A stretch of DNA of 64,000 nt from Spirochaetales bacterium (GCA_024233935.1 JACKOY010000014.1:37602-101601); one strand, 5' to 3'. Shown: positions 35,308-47,905, counted from the stretch's first letter. Made by a program: numbers and translations. The notes: generated by a model from the letters alone, not told the origin.

Positions 35308-37314
35308 CTACAGGAACTCGATAATCGCGAAAGATGCGTCGTCCTCCGGCGGATTGGAACCGCGGTGAGCAGTTACCCTGCGGATCAGCTCTTCCGCGAC
35401 CTGATTCAGGCCCTGCTCACGGGTGGCCAAAAGACAATCGGCAAGTCGTTCTTCGCCGAAGCGTTCGTTTGCATCGTTCATGGCGTCGGTCAAACCGTCC
35501 GTATATAAAAACAGGCGGTCGCCCGGCGATACGGTACGGGTCGTCTCTTCGAGGCTACGGGTGGCCACATCGTCATTGCCGAAGATACCCAGAAGAATGC
35601 CGCGGGTGTCGAGTTGTTCAATCTTGTTGGAGACGCGACTCAAAAACAGAGCCGGACGATGTCCGGCGCTACTGTACCGCAATTCGCGATCGGCGCTGAC
35701 CACAAAAACGGCTGCCGTCAGGTACTCGTATCCGCGCAACACGCGGCACAAAATATCGTTTACGATGAGCAGCATTTCTCTGGGCGAATGCGCGCCGGCC
35801 GCTTCACGAAAACAGGCCTTGGCCATGCAGGTTACCAGGGCGGCCGATACCCCGTGGCCCGCCGCGTCGGCAATGGCTGCGCCGGAGAGACCATCGGCCA
35901 TACGAAATACGTCAAAATAGTCGCCGCCGACCGGAAACAGGGTCCTCGAATAGCGCCGCATACGAAAGCGTGGCAGGCTGGCCGATTCCGGCGGCATGAT
36001 GTCGTTCTGGATCGACTGCGCGAGTTCCATTTCCAGCGCGTGGGTTTGGTCGCGCCTGCGAAGATCTGCCAGCGCGCGATTCAACGCTCCGGTGCGCTCC
36101 TGCACTTCTTTCTCAAGGCGTTCGTTGAAGTACTCCAGGCGCCGGCGCAGCACACTGATGCGATCCGCGAGAGCCAGAGACAGGAGGGCCAGTTCCAGCG
36201 CCGAACCGAACTGACCGGTGTAGTGAGTCAGGTAGTTGTGCGGTAGAAAGTCAATGTTGCGCAGATTCAAAATAAGAAAGCCGCCGATCAAGACAGCAAA
36301 GCCAATCAAATATATCCAGGCCGGTCGAAATCCGCGACGCACACCGGCGATGCCCAGATACACGGCAAAGGCAAGGCCCGGAAAAATCGTAGCCTGAATA
36401 TAGATGCCAGCGGCCTGATATCCGAAAGCCATCGTGATCAACGAGCCAATAAGATCGAGCCCCAGCAGGGCCTGGCACAACCGGTAGATGCCTGGCATGC
36501 GTTTGCGGAGTTCCAGAAACTCCATGATAAACAGCAACGCGGTCATGCGGGCTGCGACAAAAGAGAACACGAAGCCGTATTTGTTCCAGATCGGAGATTC
36601 GGGCCAGAGCGCGTAGGCCATGCCGTTGTAGAAAATATGAAAGAGGCCCATGGCCGCGCAGTAGGCCAGGTAGTACAGGTAAACGCGCTCGCGCAGGGTC
36701 AGGAACAAGAACAGGTTCAGGACGAAAATCACACCGACCATGCCGTAATAGAAACCAAGCAGTTGGTTTTCGGTTCGATCGCGATGCCAGAACGCGTCCC
36801 GGTCGTAGAAGGTGATCGGCAAGACCACCAGATCTTCCGAGGCTACGCGCATGTAGATCTGATAGTCGCGCGGTAGGTCGGAAGGCACACTGAAAAGAAA
36901 ATTGCGGTGTTCAATCGAACGGCTCATAAAGCCCCGCATGTTGCCAGTATGCACACCGCGCCAGACCCGGCCGTTCACGACGTAGTACAGGTCGAGGGAA
37001 TCAATAAAAGACCAGGCGATTTCCAGAAGGAATCGGCCGGGTTCGGTGCTCAGGTTGCGCACCGGGAGTCGAATCCAGAGCGTCTCGGTACTGAAACCGG
37101 CGTTGAAGGTGCCCGGACCAATTGTCTTGAAGTGCGGGCTATCCATGACCTGCTCCAGGTCCATGGCGCCCGACGGGTCCGTAAGCATTTCCAGTTGTCC
37201 GTCGGCAGGAAAATCCGGGCGCGTGTCGTCCAGGATCAAGGGGTCCGCCAATAGCGCGCCCGGCCCAGAAAACAGGGCGAGACCCATCAGAAGCCAGAAG
37301 AGTTTGCCGCGCAT
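35308..37314 (-). CDS. 7TM-sensor SpoIIE-family phosphatase (copy 1)
   Basis: 668 residues from the ATG at 37314. The open frame reaches 38505 but that part shadows ileS. Signal peptide (LFWLLMGLALFSGPGALLA), 7TMR-DISM-type sensor, seven helices, coiled coil (FNERLEKEVQERTGALNRAL) and SpoIIE domain with GGDYFDVFRMADGL, IADAAGHGVSAAL and FLYTDGLTDAMNDANERFG. It is a close sister of the gene immediately downstream; both share the order and spacing of domains and differ mainly in the sensor. A tandem duplication followed by ligand divergence is the simplest reading. Confidence 0.9.
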   Translation of the reverse strand: MRGKLFWLLMGLALFSGPGALLADPLILDDTRPDFPADGQLEMLTDPSGAMDLEQVMDSPHFKTIGPGTFNAGFSTETLWIRLPVRNLSTEPGRFLLEIAWSFIDSLDLYYVVNGRVWRGVHTGNMRGFMSRSIEHRNFLFSVPSDLPRDYQIYMRVASEDLVVLPITFYDRDAFWHRDRTENQLLGFYYGMVGVIFVLNLFLFLTLRERVYLYYLAYCAAMGLFHIFYNGMAYALWPESPIWNKYGFVFSFVAARMTALLFIMEFLELRKRMPGIYRLCQALLGLDLIGSLITMAFGYQAAGIYIQATIFPGLAFAVYLGIAGVRRGFRPAWIYLIGFAVLIGGFLILNLRNIDFLPHNYLTHYTGQFGSALELALLSLALADRISVLRRRLEYFNERLEKEVQERTGALNRALADLRRRDQTHALEMELAQSIQNDIMPPESASLPRFRMRRYSRTLFPVGGDYFDVFRMADGLSGAAIADAAGHGVSAALVTCMAKACFREAAGAHSPREMLLIVNDILCRVLRGYEYLTAAVFVVSADRELRYSSAGHRPALFLSRVSNKIEQLDTRGILLGIFGNDDVATRSLEETTRTVSPGDRLFLYTDGLTDAMNDANERFGEERLADCLLATREQGLNQVAEELIRRVTAHRGSNPPEDDASFAIIEFL

Positions 37315-37404
37315 GCGATCGGGTCGCCCCGCAGGGTCGTGCCGTTCGGGCCGGTTCAGTCCAAAAAACCGGCGGATACGTGGAGAGGGCTTCTGCGGGC
37401 CGCG

Positions 37405-37434
37405 TTGACAATCGTTTTTCAAAGCGGATACAAC
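37405..37434 (+). promoter_or_regulatory. Candidate sigma-70 promoter for ileS
   Basis: TTGACA at 37405-37410 is followed after 18 bases by TACAAC (37429-37434), a perfect -35 and a fair -10. It lies about 150 bases upstream of the ileS start, in the 267-base gap between the divergent SpoIIE operon and ileS, which otherwise holds only an inverted repeat. Confidence 0.45.
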
Positions 37435-37478
37435 GGGGCGCCTGGCGCGCTTCATTCTGCTTGATGGGTCGCCCCATC

Positions 37479-37497
37479 TTTCAGCTTTTGGCTGAAA
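37479..37497. promoter_or_regulatory. Inverted repeat between ileS and the SpoIIE operon
   Basis: TTTCAGC (37479-37485) and GCTGAAA (37491-37497) are a perfect 7-base inverted repeat around TTTTG. It is downstream of the candidate promoter and upstream of the ileS start, so it could be an operator or a leader hairpin. No anticodon-like specifier or T-box signature was found. Confidence 0.35.
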
Positions 37498-37581
37498 GCC
37501 CAAAAGCGCGTCCGGGGCAGGGGGCGCCGTGAGCTTCGGCGAAAGGGTCGTCGAAAGCGAGCCGGCTTTATTGAGGCACAG

Positions 37582-40866
<3,285 letters not shown>

Positions 40867-40940
40867 CGATCGGTCTGTGGCCTGCAAAAGGGGCCGAACT
40901 CAAGACCGGCCCAATTCGTCCCATTATGTCGTGCGGGCTT

Positions 40941-40970
40941 CTTCAAGCGGCTGCACTTTTTTGCTTGAAG
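40941..40970 (+). terminator. Candidate terminator or leader hairpin after ileS
   Basis: CTTCAAGC (40941-40948) pairs with GCTTGAAG (40963-40970); a T6 run lies within the loop rather than after the stem. It is in the 136-base gap between ileS and the next gene. Its role as terminator is uncertain. Confidence 0.35.
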
Positions 40971-41002
40971 CGGCCGCCCAAACGCCAAGGCTACTGCCCC
41001 TC

Positions 41003-41488
41003 ATGTGCAAGCCACGAAAGCAGCTCCTGTCCGGGGCACTCTTGATCTTGTTTGCTCTGGCTCTGCTCGGGGGTCCGGCTTCCCACGCGGCCCCGCCGCG
41101 ACCCAGCATGAGCGAGCAGGTGGCCGGCGCGTCCGTGATTCTGGTGGGTCGAATCAGCGCGGTACGTGTGGTTCCCTTCAATAGTATTGCCCGGAGCGCC
41201 AGCATGCACGTGACCGTGCAGGAAGTCCTCAAAGGGCAATCCGAGACCGAGTTTAACCTGGCCTTTTTGGTTTTCCCCGGCACCTTCGAGAATCATTTGC
41301 GGCAGCCGGTCTCTCCCGGGCAATACGTGCTGTTCTTGAACGACCGGGAAGTGCGATCGCGGGGCGGCGAAAACGGGCGCGCGCTCATGCCGGCCGAACC
41401 ACGCGCTTTTTCTTTCCAACCTTATTCCGAATCTCTGGTCGAACAAATACAGAGCACACTAAACGGGCCATCCGGGGATGAGCCCTGA
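41003..41488 (+). CDS. Small secreted hypothetical protein
   Basis: 161 residues from the ATG at 41003; longer frames to 40877 add non-signal residues. The signal peptide is LLSGALLILFALALLGGPASHA. The mature part has a beta-rich domain (SVILVGRISAVRVVPFNSIA; MHVTVQEVLKGQSETEFNLAFLVF; SPGQYVLFLNDRE). The order of strands recalls small OB-like or TIMP-like secreted domains, but no family is certain. It directly precedes the protease pair, with a 17-base gap to the first protease start used here, so a partnership with the proteases is possible. Confidence 0.6.
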   Translation: MCKPRKQLLSGALLILFALALLGGPASHAAPPRPSMSEQVAGASVILVGRISAVRVVPFNSIARSASMHVTVQEVLKGQSETEFNLAFLVFPGTFENHLRQPVSPGQYVLFLNDREVRSRGGENGRALMPAEPRAFSFQPYSESLVEQIQSTLNGPSGDEP

Positions 41489-41504
41489 AACACGGAGGAC
41501 GGCG

Positions 41505-43958
41505 GTGAACAAACGCTCGGAACTTTTGAAGATATCGGGGGTGGTCCTGGTCGTAGCGGCTGCGCTGATCGCAGTGCCGGTCCTGACCCAGGAGAACTTT
41601 GATCCCTCGGCCGTGCGACCTTCGGGTTGCCAGAGCGGTCAATTTCAGTGCGGTATGATTCCCGCAAGCCCGGAACGTTTTAGTGCGATCCCGCCCGCTG
41701 CTTCCACGCAGATCAACCATCGCGGTTTGCCGGCGCGCGTGGACCTTTCGTCCAATATGCCGCCCATTGGAAACCAGGGCCAACAGGGCAGCTGTGTGGC
41801 CTGGTCGAACGCCTACTATGTAAAATCGTACCATGAACGCGTGGAGCGCAACTGGGCCTACGACGCCCCCGTCGCAGGCGGCGAAGGGGCGCGGGTTTTT
41901 TCTCCGGCATTCGTGTACAATCAGATCAACGGCGGCCGCGACGGCGGCTCCTACATTGATGACGCGCTGAACCTCATCGTGCGTCAGGGCGTCGCGCCCT
42001 GGAAGTTCATGCCCTACACTTCGAGTGACTTTCGACGCCAGCCGCCCCAAACGGCCCGCACCGAGGCGGCAAAATACAAGGCCCAGAACTTTCGCCGGAT
42101 CGATGGCAACAACCTCGATGCGATCAAGGCTGAACTGAATGCCGGGCATCCGGTTTCGTTCGGCATGGAGATCGATGATGGTTTTTATAATCTGCAGTCG
42201 CAGGTCTATGACGGTCGGCAGGGACAGAACTACGGCGGTCATGCGATGGCTCTGGTGGGTTACGACGACAACAAGACTTCGCCGCGCGGGCATCGGGGTG
42301 CGTTTCGTGTCATTAACTCCTGGGGCACAAGCTGGGGTGACAATGGCTACGGCTGGATTTCGTATCGTGCCTGGGAGTCCCTGCGGCCCTACGCTTACGT
42401 GCTTTATGACATCCAGGACTCAACCAACACGCAGCCCGAAGAAGTGATTCAGGTTGAAGACGAGACCGTACAAATTTCCCCCCCGGGCCAGGTCAGCGCC
42501 ACCCGCGGCACCTATTCCGACAAAGTTGTCGTCACCTGGAGTCGGGTGCAAAACGCGACGGCGTACGCAGTGATGCGCGCCGGTCCCGACAATCCCCGGC
42601 AGTTTGCGTTTCTGGCCTACGCCCAGGACGGGAACTATGCCGACACTTCGGTGCAGGTCAATGTTTCGTATCGCTATCGCATCATATCGATGGCCCAGGA
42701 TGCGTACTCTGACGTAAACGCCTCCCCCGAAGCCGAGGGTTTCGCCCAGGAGCGTGCCCAACCGGCCCAACTCACCCAGGTGGTGGGACTGAGCGCGGTT
42801 GCTTCTTCGAGCGGCGTTAACCTGACCTGGACTGCGCAACCCGGAGTGAATATCTATCAGGTCGCTCGCTACCAGGGTTCCTGGCAGCTTGCAGGCCAGG
42901 CAAACTCAGCCGCCTTTCAGGATCGCAACCCTCCGCGAGATCAGGAGACCTACTACGCCGTGCGCGCCACCGGCGCCGGTGGTGTCGGCCCCTGGAGCGA
43001 TGCGGTGGCCGTTTCGGTTGGCGGAACCAACACCCCGCCGGCAACGCCCTCCGGTCTGCGCGCTTCCATGGGAACTTTCCGCGATCGCATTGAACTGGAG
43101 TGGACTGCGGTTCCCGGCTCTCAGGTGTATTATATTTTTCGTTACGATGTGTCCGAACAGCAATGGCAGGGGCCGGCCCAGAGTAATCAGCCGCGTTACA
43201 CCGACAGCGACGCCACCGTGCGAAACGGCGCCCCGTTCGGTTACACGGTGCTTGCTTCGAACGATGCCGGCAACAGCGGTTATGCCGAACCTGTGATGGG
43301 CCGGGCCAATCCGAATGCAACCCGCGCCGGACTGGTTCTTCCGGCGCCGACCGGACTGCAGAGTCGCGTGGACGCAGCCAGTCGCCGGGTCACGATCTCC
43401 TGGAGTGCGGTTCCGAATGCGGCCGAGTATTATGTCTTCCGAAAAGAAAAAGACGATGACGTCGATGAGTACGAGTTCGTGGCTCAGGTTGCCGGCAATG
43501 CAACGAGCTACACGGAAGCGTTCCCCGGCGATCCCGGTGACCTGTATTTTTATGTCGTGCGCACAAAATCGGCGCTGGGCGGGGAGTCGGACAACTCTCA
43601 GGCCGTCAGCGCCTTTGTAAACGCCACGCCGACACCGGTCACCCACCGCATGCTTCCGGGGCAGGGCTTCGATCGTTTCGCGGGACGCTGGGAGGGCACA
43701 TTCTGGAACCGTCGCAATCAGATTCAGCCGATCAGCGTGGAGCTGGAAAATAACGGCGCTGCCTTTACGGCCCGCATTCGCGTGGCGAACGGCGCTCCCC
43801 GCACTCTGCAGGGAACTTACGCGGCCACCAGTAATATCCTTGAATCCGGACCGTTCCGAATGTATCTAAGTGATATTGAAGGGGCGGCGAGCCTGGACAT
43901 CACGGCCGCCAGCCTGATCGGGGAAACGGTGCGAACCGGTTTGTCCCGGGTAGACTGA
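41505..43958 (+). CDS. Secreted papain-like cysteine protease with FN3-like repeats (copy A)
   Basis: 817 residues from GTG 41505, chosen because GGAGG lies 6 bases before it; an ATG at 41478 in the same frame overlaps the preceding gene and has no such site. An N-terminal signal anchor (VVLVVAAALIAVPVLTQ) is followed by a Cys pair (SGCQSGQFQCGM). A C1-type peptidase unit is next. It has oxyanion Gln and Cys in GNQGQQGSCVAWSNAYYVKS, His in YGGHAMALVGYDDN and Asn in VINSWGTSWGDNGYGWISY. About four fibronectin-III-like segments (VVVTWSRVQNATAYAV; INLTWTAQ-type) and a C-terminal beta domain (GFDRFAGRWEGTFW) follow. All catalytic residues are present. It probably acts outside the cell or at the surface. 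Confidence 0.85.
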   Translation: MNKRSELLKISGVVLVVAAALIAVPVLTQENFDPSAVRPSGCQSGQFQCGMIPASPERFSAIPPAASTQINHRGLPARVDLSSNMPPIGNQGQQGSCVAWSNAYYVKSYHERVERNWAYDAPVAGGEGARVFSPAFVYNQINGGRDGGSYIDDALNLIVRQGVAPWKFMPYTSSDFRRQPPQTARTEAAKYKAQNFRRIDGNNLDAIKAELNAGHPVSFGMEIDDGFYNLQSQVYDGRQGQNYGGHAMALVGYDDNKTSPRGHRGAFRVINSWGTSWGDNGYGWISYRAWESLRPYAYVLYDIQDSTNTQPEEVIQVEDETVQISPPGQVSATRGTYSDKVVVTWSRVQNATAYAVMRAGPDNPRQFAFLAYAQDGNYADTSVQVNVSYRYRIISMAQDAYSDVNASPEAEGFAQERAQPAQLTQVVGLSAVASSSGVNLTWTAQPGVNIYQVARYQGSWQLAGQANSAAFQDRNPPRDQETYYAVRATGAGGVGPWSDAVAVSVGGTNTPPATPSGLRASMGTFRDRIELEWTAVPGSQVYYIFRYDVSEQQWQGPAQSNQPRYTDSDATVRNGAPFGYTVLASNDAGNSGYAEPVMGRANPNATRAGLVLPAPTGLQSRVDAASRRVTISWSAVPNAAEYYVFRKEKDDDVDEYEFVAQVAGNATSYTEAFPGDPGDLYFYVVRTKSALGGESDNSQAVSAFVNATPTPVTHRMLPGQGFDRFAGRWEGTFWNRRNQIQPISVELENNGAAFTARIRVANGAPRTLQGTYAATSNILESGPFRMYLSDIEGAASLDITAASLIGETVRTGLSRVD

Positions 43959-43993
43959 CCGGGGCGCCGGGCTTCGGCCGGGTGGAGAAGGGG

Positions 43994-46462
43994 ATGCGAA
44001 GCGGCCTTTACAGCACAGCTTTGAGTTGCACACGGCCGGCTCTCGCGACCCTGGCCGTGGCTGCCTTGCTTTTTGTTTCGCCGCTTTTCACCCAGACCGA
44101 CGATTTCGAACCGGCCCAGGTGCAACCGGATGGTTGCCGCGAGGGCCAGCACCAGTGCGGTTTCAATCCCACCAGCGAAGAGCAGCTCGCGACCGTGCCC
44201 GAAGTGGCGCGGCAGTCGCTCATGACCCTTCCGGAGCGGGTCGACCTCAGCGCCAACATGCCGCCAGTGGGTGACCAGGGCACCCAGGGCAGTTGCGTGG
44301 CCTGGGCGGTTGGGTACGCGCTGAAGTCCTACCAGGAGCGTATTGAGCATCGCTGGGCGTACGATAGCCCGGTTCTGGGCGGCCAGGGAAATCGTGTATT
44401 CTCACCGGCCTACATCTACAACCAGTTGAACGGCGGCATCGACATGGGGCTCATGATCGATGATGCGCTGCGTTTGCTGGTGCGCCGCGGCGTGGCGCCC
44501 TGGAAGTACATGCCGTACGATCCCGGTAACTTTCGTCGGCAGCCCCTCGAACTGGCCCACGCCGAAGCCGAACGTTACAAAGCAAAACGATTCAGTCGCA
44601 TCGACGGGCGCAACATTCCGACCATCAAGGCTTTGCTGGCCGCCGGTCACGCGTTGCCCTTTGGTATGACTTTCGATATGGCCTTTTACAATTTGCGGGG
44701 CGGCATCTACGACCGGGCCGGCGGACGGGTTCTGGGCGGACACTCCATGACTCTGGTCGGTTACGACGACACCCGCGTTTCCGCCGGCGGACACATTGGC
44801 GCATTCAAGGTCATCAATTCCTGGGGCGATGGTTGGGGCGAAGACGGCTTCGGCTGGATCTCTTACAAGATGTGGACCAAACTCCGGCCCCAGACCTTCA
44901 TCGTGTACGACGACAAAGACCTGGCGTTCGAAGCGCCCGTGGCCGACCCCAACGCGCTGGCGGCGCCGGAACAGATTGTGGCCAGCCGCGGTGTTTTTGA
45001 GAATCGTGTGGTGGTGCGCTGGAGGCCGGTGGCGGGGCCGGTGGGTTATGAACTGTACCGCATTCAAAACGATGCGATGGCGGGAACCGATTTTGCCCTG
45101 ATTGGTCGAAGCGACCTGCCGCGTTTCTCCGACGAAGACGTGACGCCGGGAGTTGTGTATCGCTATCGTGTGGTCGCGGTTTCTTCGGGTCGCAGTTCAG
45201 TTCTCGATCAGTCGCCCGAAGCGGAGGGTTTTGCAACCCAGGGTGGGGGCGCGAGCGCGCCGTACGGTGTGATCGATCTGCGGGCCAGCGTGCGTGAACG
45301 AGATGGCCGCCGCGTGGTAAACATTGAGTGGAGCCCGGCCGATGGCGCCACCGCCTATGAGGTTTCGCGCTGGAACCAGGAAGCGCGCGAATGGATCGAC
45401 GTGGGTCGCTCGGACTTTCCGGCCTACCTGGACCGGCAGCCTCCCGAACTCGATGAGTACTATTATGGTGTGCGCGCCATCAACGGGGCCGGCCACGGCG
45501 ACTGGAGCGCGCCTCTGCGTGTGGTCCTGGGCGGCGACGAGGCGCCGCCGGTGCGTCCGGAAGGGGCGCGTGCAAGCCAGGGGCAGTTTGCCGATCGTAT
45601 TGTGGTCGAATGGGAACCGGCCCCGGGTGCGCGTCGGTATCTGGTATTTCGTTACGATGTGGAGCGTCGTGATTGGAACGGGCCCATCGAAGTAGAACAA
45701 ACCCGTTTGATCGATAGCGATGGCCGTCTGTCCGGTGGGGCGGTGTTCGAATACGCGATACTGGCGGCCAACGAAGCCGGCCGCAGCGAACGCAGTGAAC
45801 TTGTAAGTGGATTTACGCGCGCATCGGCATCTGCGCCGGCCACTCCCGCAAACGTGCGGGTTGAGCGGGGAGCGGTGGGCACGAGTCTGACCTGGGAGGC
45901 GGTGCCCGGCGCCGGGGCCTATCTGGTTATGGTGCGCGCGCCGGGCGATGAACTCGACACGCTTTGGGCGACGCTGAGCAACACGGACACACGCCTGGAG
46001 CTTGCGGATCACGAACGTTTGCGTTTTTATAGCGTGCGGGCCGTAAGCGACACGATTGCTTCGGCGCCCAGTCTGCCGGTGGCCTTCGGATCGGAACAGA
46101 TTCAAAGCCCGCTCAACCCCTATCTGCGACCGGGCGATAGCGCCGATCTGACGCGTCAGCGCCTGGGCGGAGACTGGCATGGGCTTTTCTGGCAGGAGAA
46201 TCAACCGCACGAACTTACGGTGCAAATGTTCTTTGAAAACGCGGGCTTTCGAGCCGAGCTTTTTGTGGATGGCCTGAAGCAGGCCACAGTTCGCGGACCG
46301 GCTCTACCCGACGCCGATTTCGTGGAGGCCGGCGGCTTTCGTTTGCGAAACAGCGTGTACGAGGGCGTGGCTTCGATCGATATTCTGGATTCCGGTCTGA
46401 TCGGACAGAGTCTGCGCATCGGTCTGGAACGAGCCGACAGCGACTCGAGCGGATTATTTTGA
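43994..46462 (+). CDS. Secreted papain-like cysteine protease with FN3-like repeats (copy B)
   Basis: 822 residues from ATG 43994 (GGAG about 8 bases upstream); GTG 43982 in the same frame is possible. It has the same architecture as the gene 35 bases upstream. A signal anchor and the Cys pair DGCREGQHQCGF come first. Then comes a C1 peptidase with GDQGTQGSCVAWAVGYALKS, LGGHSMTLVGYDD and VINSWGDGWGEDGFGWISY. FN3-like repeats follow, with the same C-terminal domain (GGDWHGLFWQ). The active-site set is intact. The two are paralogues by tandem duplication that have since diverged, most in the FN3-like part. Confidence 0.85.
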   Translation: MRSGLYSTALSCTRPALATLAVAALLFVSPLFTQTDDFEPAQVQPDGCREGQHQCGFNPTSEEQLATVPEVARQSLMTLPERVDLSANMPPVGDQGTQGSCVAWAVGYALKSYQERIEHRWAYDSPVLGGQGNRVFSPAYIYNQLNGGIDMGLMIDDALRLLVRRGVAPWKYMPYDPGNFRRQPLELAHAEAERYKAKRFSRIDGRNIPTIKALLAAGHALPFGMTFDMAFYNLRGGIYDRAGGRVLGGHSMTLVGYDDTRVSAGGHIGAFKVINSWGDGWGEDGFGWISYKMWTKLRPQTFIVYDDKDLAFEAPVADPNALAAPEQIVASRGVFENRVVVRWRPVAGPVGYELYRIQNDAMAGTDFALIGRSDLPRFSDEDVTPGVVYRYRVVAVSSGRSSVLDQSPEAEGFATQGGGASAPYGVIDLRASVRERDGRRVVNIEWSPADGATAYEVSRWNQEAREWIDVGRSDFPAYLDRQPPELDEYYYGVRAINGAGHGDWSAPLRVVLGGDEAPPVRPEGARASQGQFADRIVVEWEPAPGARRYLVFRYDVERRDWNGPIEVEQTRLIDSDGRLSGGAVFEYAILAANEAGRSERSELVSGFTRASASAPATPANVRVERGAVGTSLTWEAVPGAGAYLVMVRAPGDELDTLWATLSNTDTRLELADHERLRFYSVRAVSDTIASAPSLPVAFGSEQIQSPLNPYLRPGDSADLTRQRLGGDWHGLFWQENQPHELTVQMFFENAGFRAELFVDGLKQATVRGPALPDADFVEAGGFRLRNSVYEGVASIDILDSGLIGQSLRIGLERADSDSSGLF

Positions 46463-46496
46463 TTTACGGGAAAGCCAGGCCGCGCTATCGTTCGGT

Positions 46497-47048
46497 ATGG
46501 GTAGACTCAAACCGGTAAAGAAGACCACGTTTCTGGAGGCGGTCGCGGCTGCCATTCAGCACGAGAAAGAGGTCTTTGAGTTCTATCTGCGAAACGCGGA
46601 GTCTCTGCCCGAAAGTCCGGTGCGTCAGTTGTTCTTTCAACTGGCCGAAGATGTGGACGGCCATATCAACATGATCCGCAATCTGTACGAGCAGATTGAA
46701 GGCGGCGAGTTGCCCAACCTGAAAATACTGGCGGCCGTGCACAACTTTCACACGACTTCTCTGCAGATTCTCATGCGCCGTCTGGATCGAAACACCGCCC
46801 AGAACGCAGCCGGGGACGAACTGGAAGCGGTCAGTCTCGCCACCCGCGAGCACGAAGACGCGGCCGAGTTCTACAACAAGATGGCCGACAAGTTCGAAGA
46901 TCCGAACATCCGCAACCTATTCCGCCGCCTGGCAAACTTCCAGGACGAAAACCGCATGCTTCTGGAATCGTACGCCGCTTACAGCACCCAGGGCAGTCCC
47001 CAGAGCCAACCCGGCGCCTACTGGGAAGCCGAAGACCTCGACGCGTAG
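46497..47048 (+). CDS. Ferritin-like/rubrerythrin-type protein
   Basis: 183 residues, almost entirely helical. Two helix pairs carry the E-x2-H-type signatures of a di-iron four-helix bundle. The first is AIQHEKEVFEFYLRNA with FQLAEDVDGHINMIRNLY; the second is LATREHEDAAEFYNKMAD with RLANFQDENRMLLESY. The rubredoxin tail of true rubrerythrin is absent. Likely roles are peroxide reduction or iron binding; which one cannot be told. It follows the protease pair on the same strand and is the last ordinary gene before the accessory segment. No strong ribosome site is visible. Confidence 0.75.
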   Translation: MGRLKPVKKTTFLEAVAAAIQHEKEVFEFYLRNAESLPESPVRQLFFQLAEDVDGHINMIRNLYEQIEGGELPNLKILAAVHNFHTTSLQILMRRLDRNTAQNAAGDELEAVSLATREHEDAAEFYNKMADKFEDPNIRNLFRRLANFQDENRMLLESYAAYSTQGSPQSQPGAYWEAEDLDA

Positions 47049-47066
47049 CCGGCGCCCGGCCGGTCG

Positions 47067-47314
47067 TTACGATGGAGCAAGGCCGAGCTCCGCGGCCCGG
47101 TGTATGTTCTTGAGATCACCTGAGAATTTCTGCTCCGCTTCTTCCAGGCTGGCCCGGATGGGACCATACCAGGCGGCGGCTTCGCGTGCAACGAAGAGCC
47201 GTGGCGCGTGGTTGCACAACCGGCCTGCAATGCGGTTGACCGAACTGAGTCCCAGCCTGCTGTGCTTTTTTGTGAGCCGTTTACAGCGAATGAAGTGAGG
47301 CTGCTGCGCATCAT
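47067..47314 (-). pseudogene. Gene remnant with homopolymer frameshift
   Basis: Reading the minus strand, a start (ATGATG at 47314) opens a frame that is lost at an A6 tract (T6 on plus, 47266-47271). The other frame then gives a coherent C-terminal end: RLGLSSVNRIAGRLCNHAPR, then WYGPIRASLEEAEQKFSGDL and a stop at 47067. Adding one A to the tract joins the two into one protein of about 83 residues. The helical end resembles PilJ-type N-terminal sensor segments, weakly. The ATG has no ribosome site and no full gene follows. This may be a decayed gene, a sequencing slip or a slippery-tract switch. Confidence 0.4.
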
Positions 47315-47347
47315 GGTTATTGAGAGAATCTATGGGGAGGGAACACC

Positions 47348-47881
47348 ATGAAGACCATATGGCTCATGCTCGTAGCAGTAATTGGATTGTGGTCCTGCGC
47401 CAGCTGTGCGGAAGAAGCCACCTGCGCACTCCAACTGGACGGTCCATCTGTGCGTGGGCTGCCGTTTGGCGAACGTGAGGAAGCCGTGCAATTGACGGAA
47501 TTGGGGTTCCGCAAGCTTACCCGAGCGGAAGTGCTGGAGGAAGAACTTGTGTTTGCCGCCGGTGACGTTTTTAAGTCGGATATTGCGTATGTCATTTTCA
47601 GCGAGCAAGGACGGCTGCAGATGATTTACATCCCAGATGCACAAAGACTGTGCGCCGATGGCGTTCCGGTGGCGACTGTTGCTCCAGAAGTATTCGCAAC
47701 CCTGCTTGGCCCGTCACGTGATTACTATGTGTCTTCTCTGGATGTATACACGTTCACAGAGGGGGATATTGAAGTTGCAGCGCAGCACAGCGAGGACGGT
47801 TTTGTGGCGGTCGGGTTCACGCATCTCGGGATTCTGCGCGAGGACATGTCGCCAAGAATTACGCAACCCCTGGCGCCCTGA
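47348..47881 (+). CDS. Secreted or lipoprotein of unknown function
   Basis: 177 residues with a strong GGGAGGG ribosome site before the ATG. The N-terminus (IWLMLVAVIGLWSCASCAEEA) is a signal peptide with a possible lipobox at WSC or ASC. The mature part contains PFGEREEAVQLTELGFRKLT and EVFATLLGPSRDYYVSSLDVYTF, mixed alpha/beta, with no family I recognise. Its codon use and lower GC differ from the protease genes upstream. It is the first intact gene of the accessory segment and is 24 bases before the broken barstar-like gene. Confidence 0.6.
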   Translation: MKTIWLMLVAVIGLWSCASCAEEATCALQLDGPSVRGLPFGEREEAVQLTELGFRKLTRAEVLEEELVFAAGDVFKSDIAYVIFSEQGRLQMIYIPDAQRLCADGVPVATVAPEVFATLLGPSRDYYVSSLDVYTFTEGDIEVAAQHSEDGFVAVGFTHLGILREDMSPRITQPLAP

Positions 47882-47905
47882 GCGTGATTGGGCTTGTCAG
47901 AGCGA

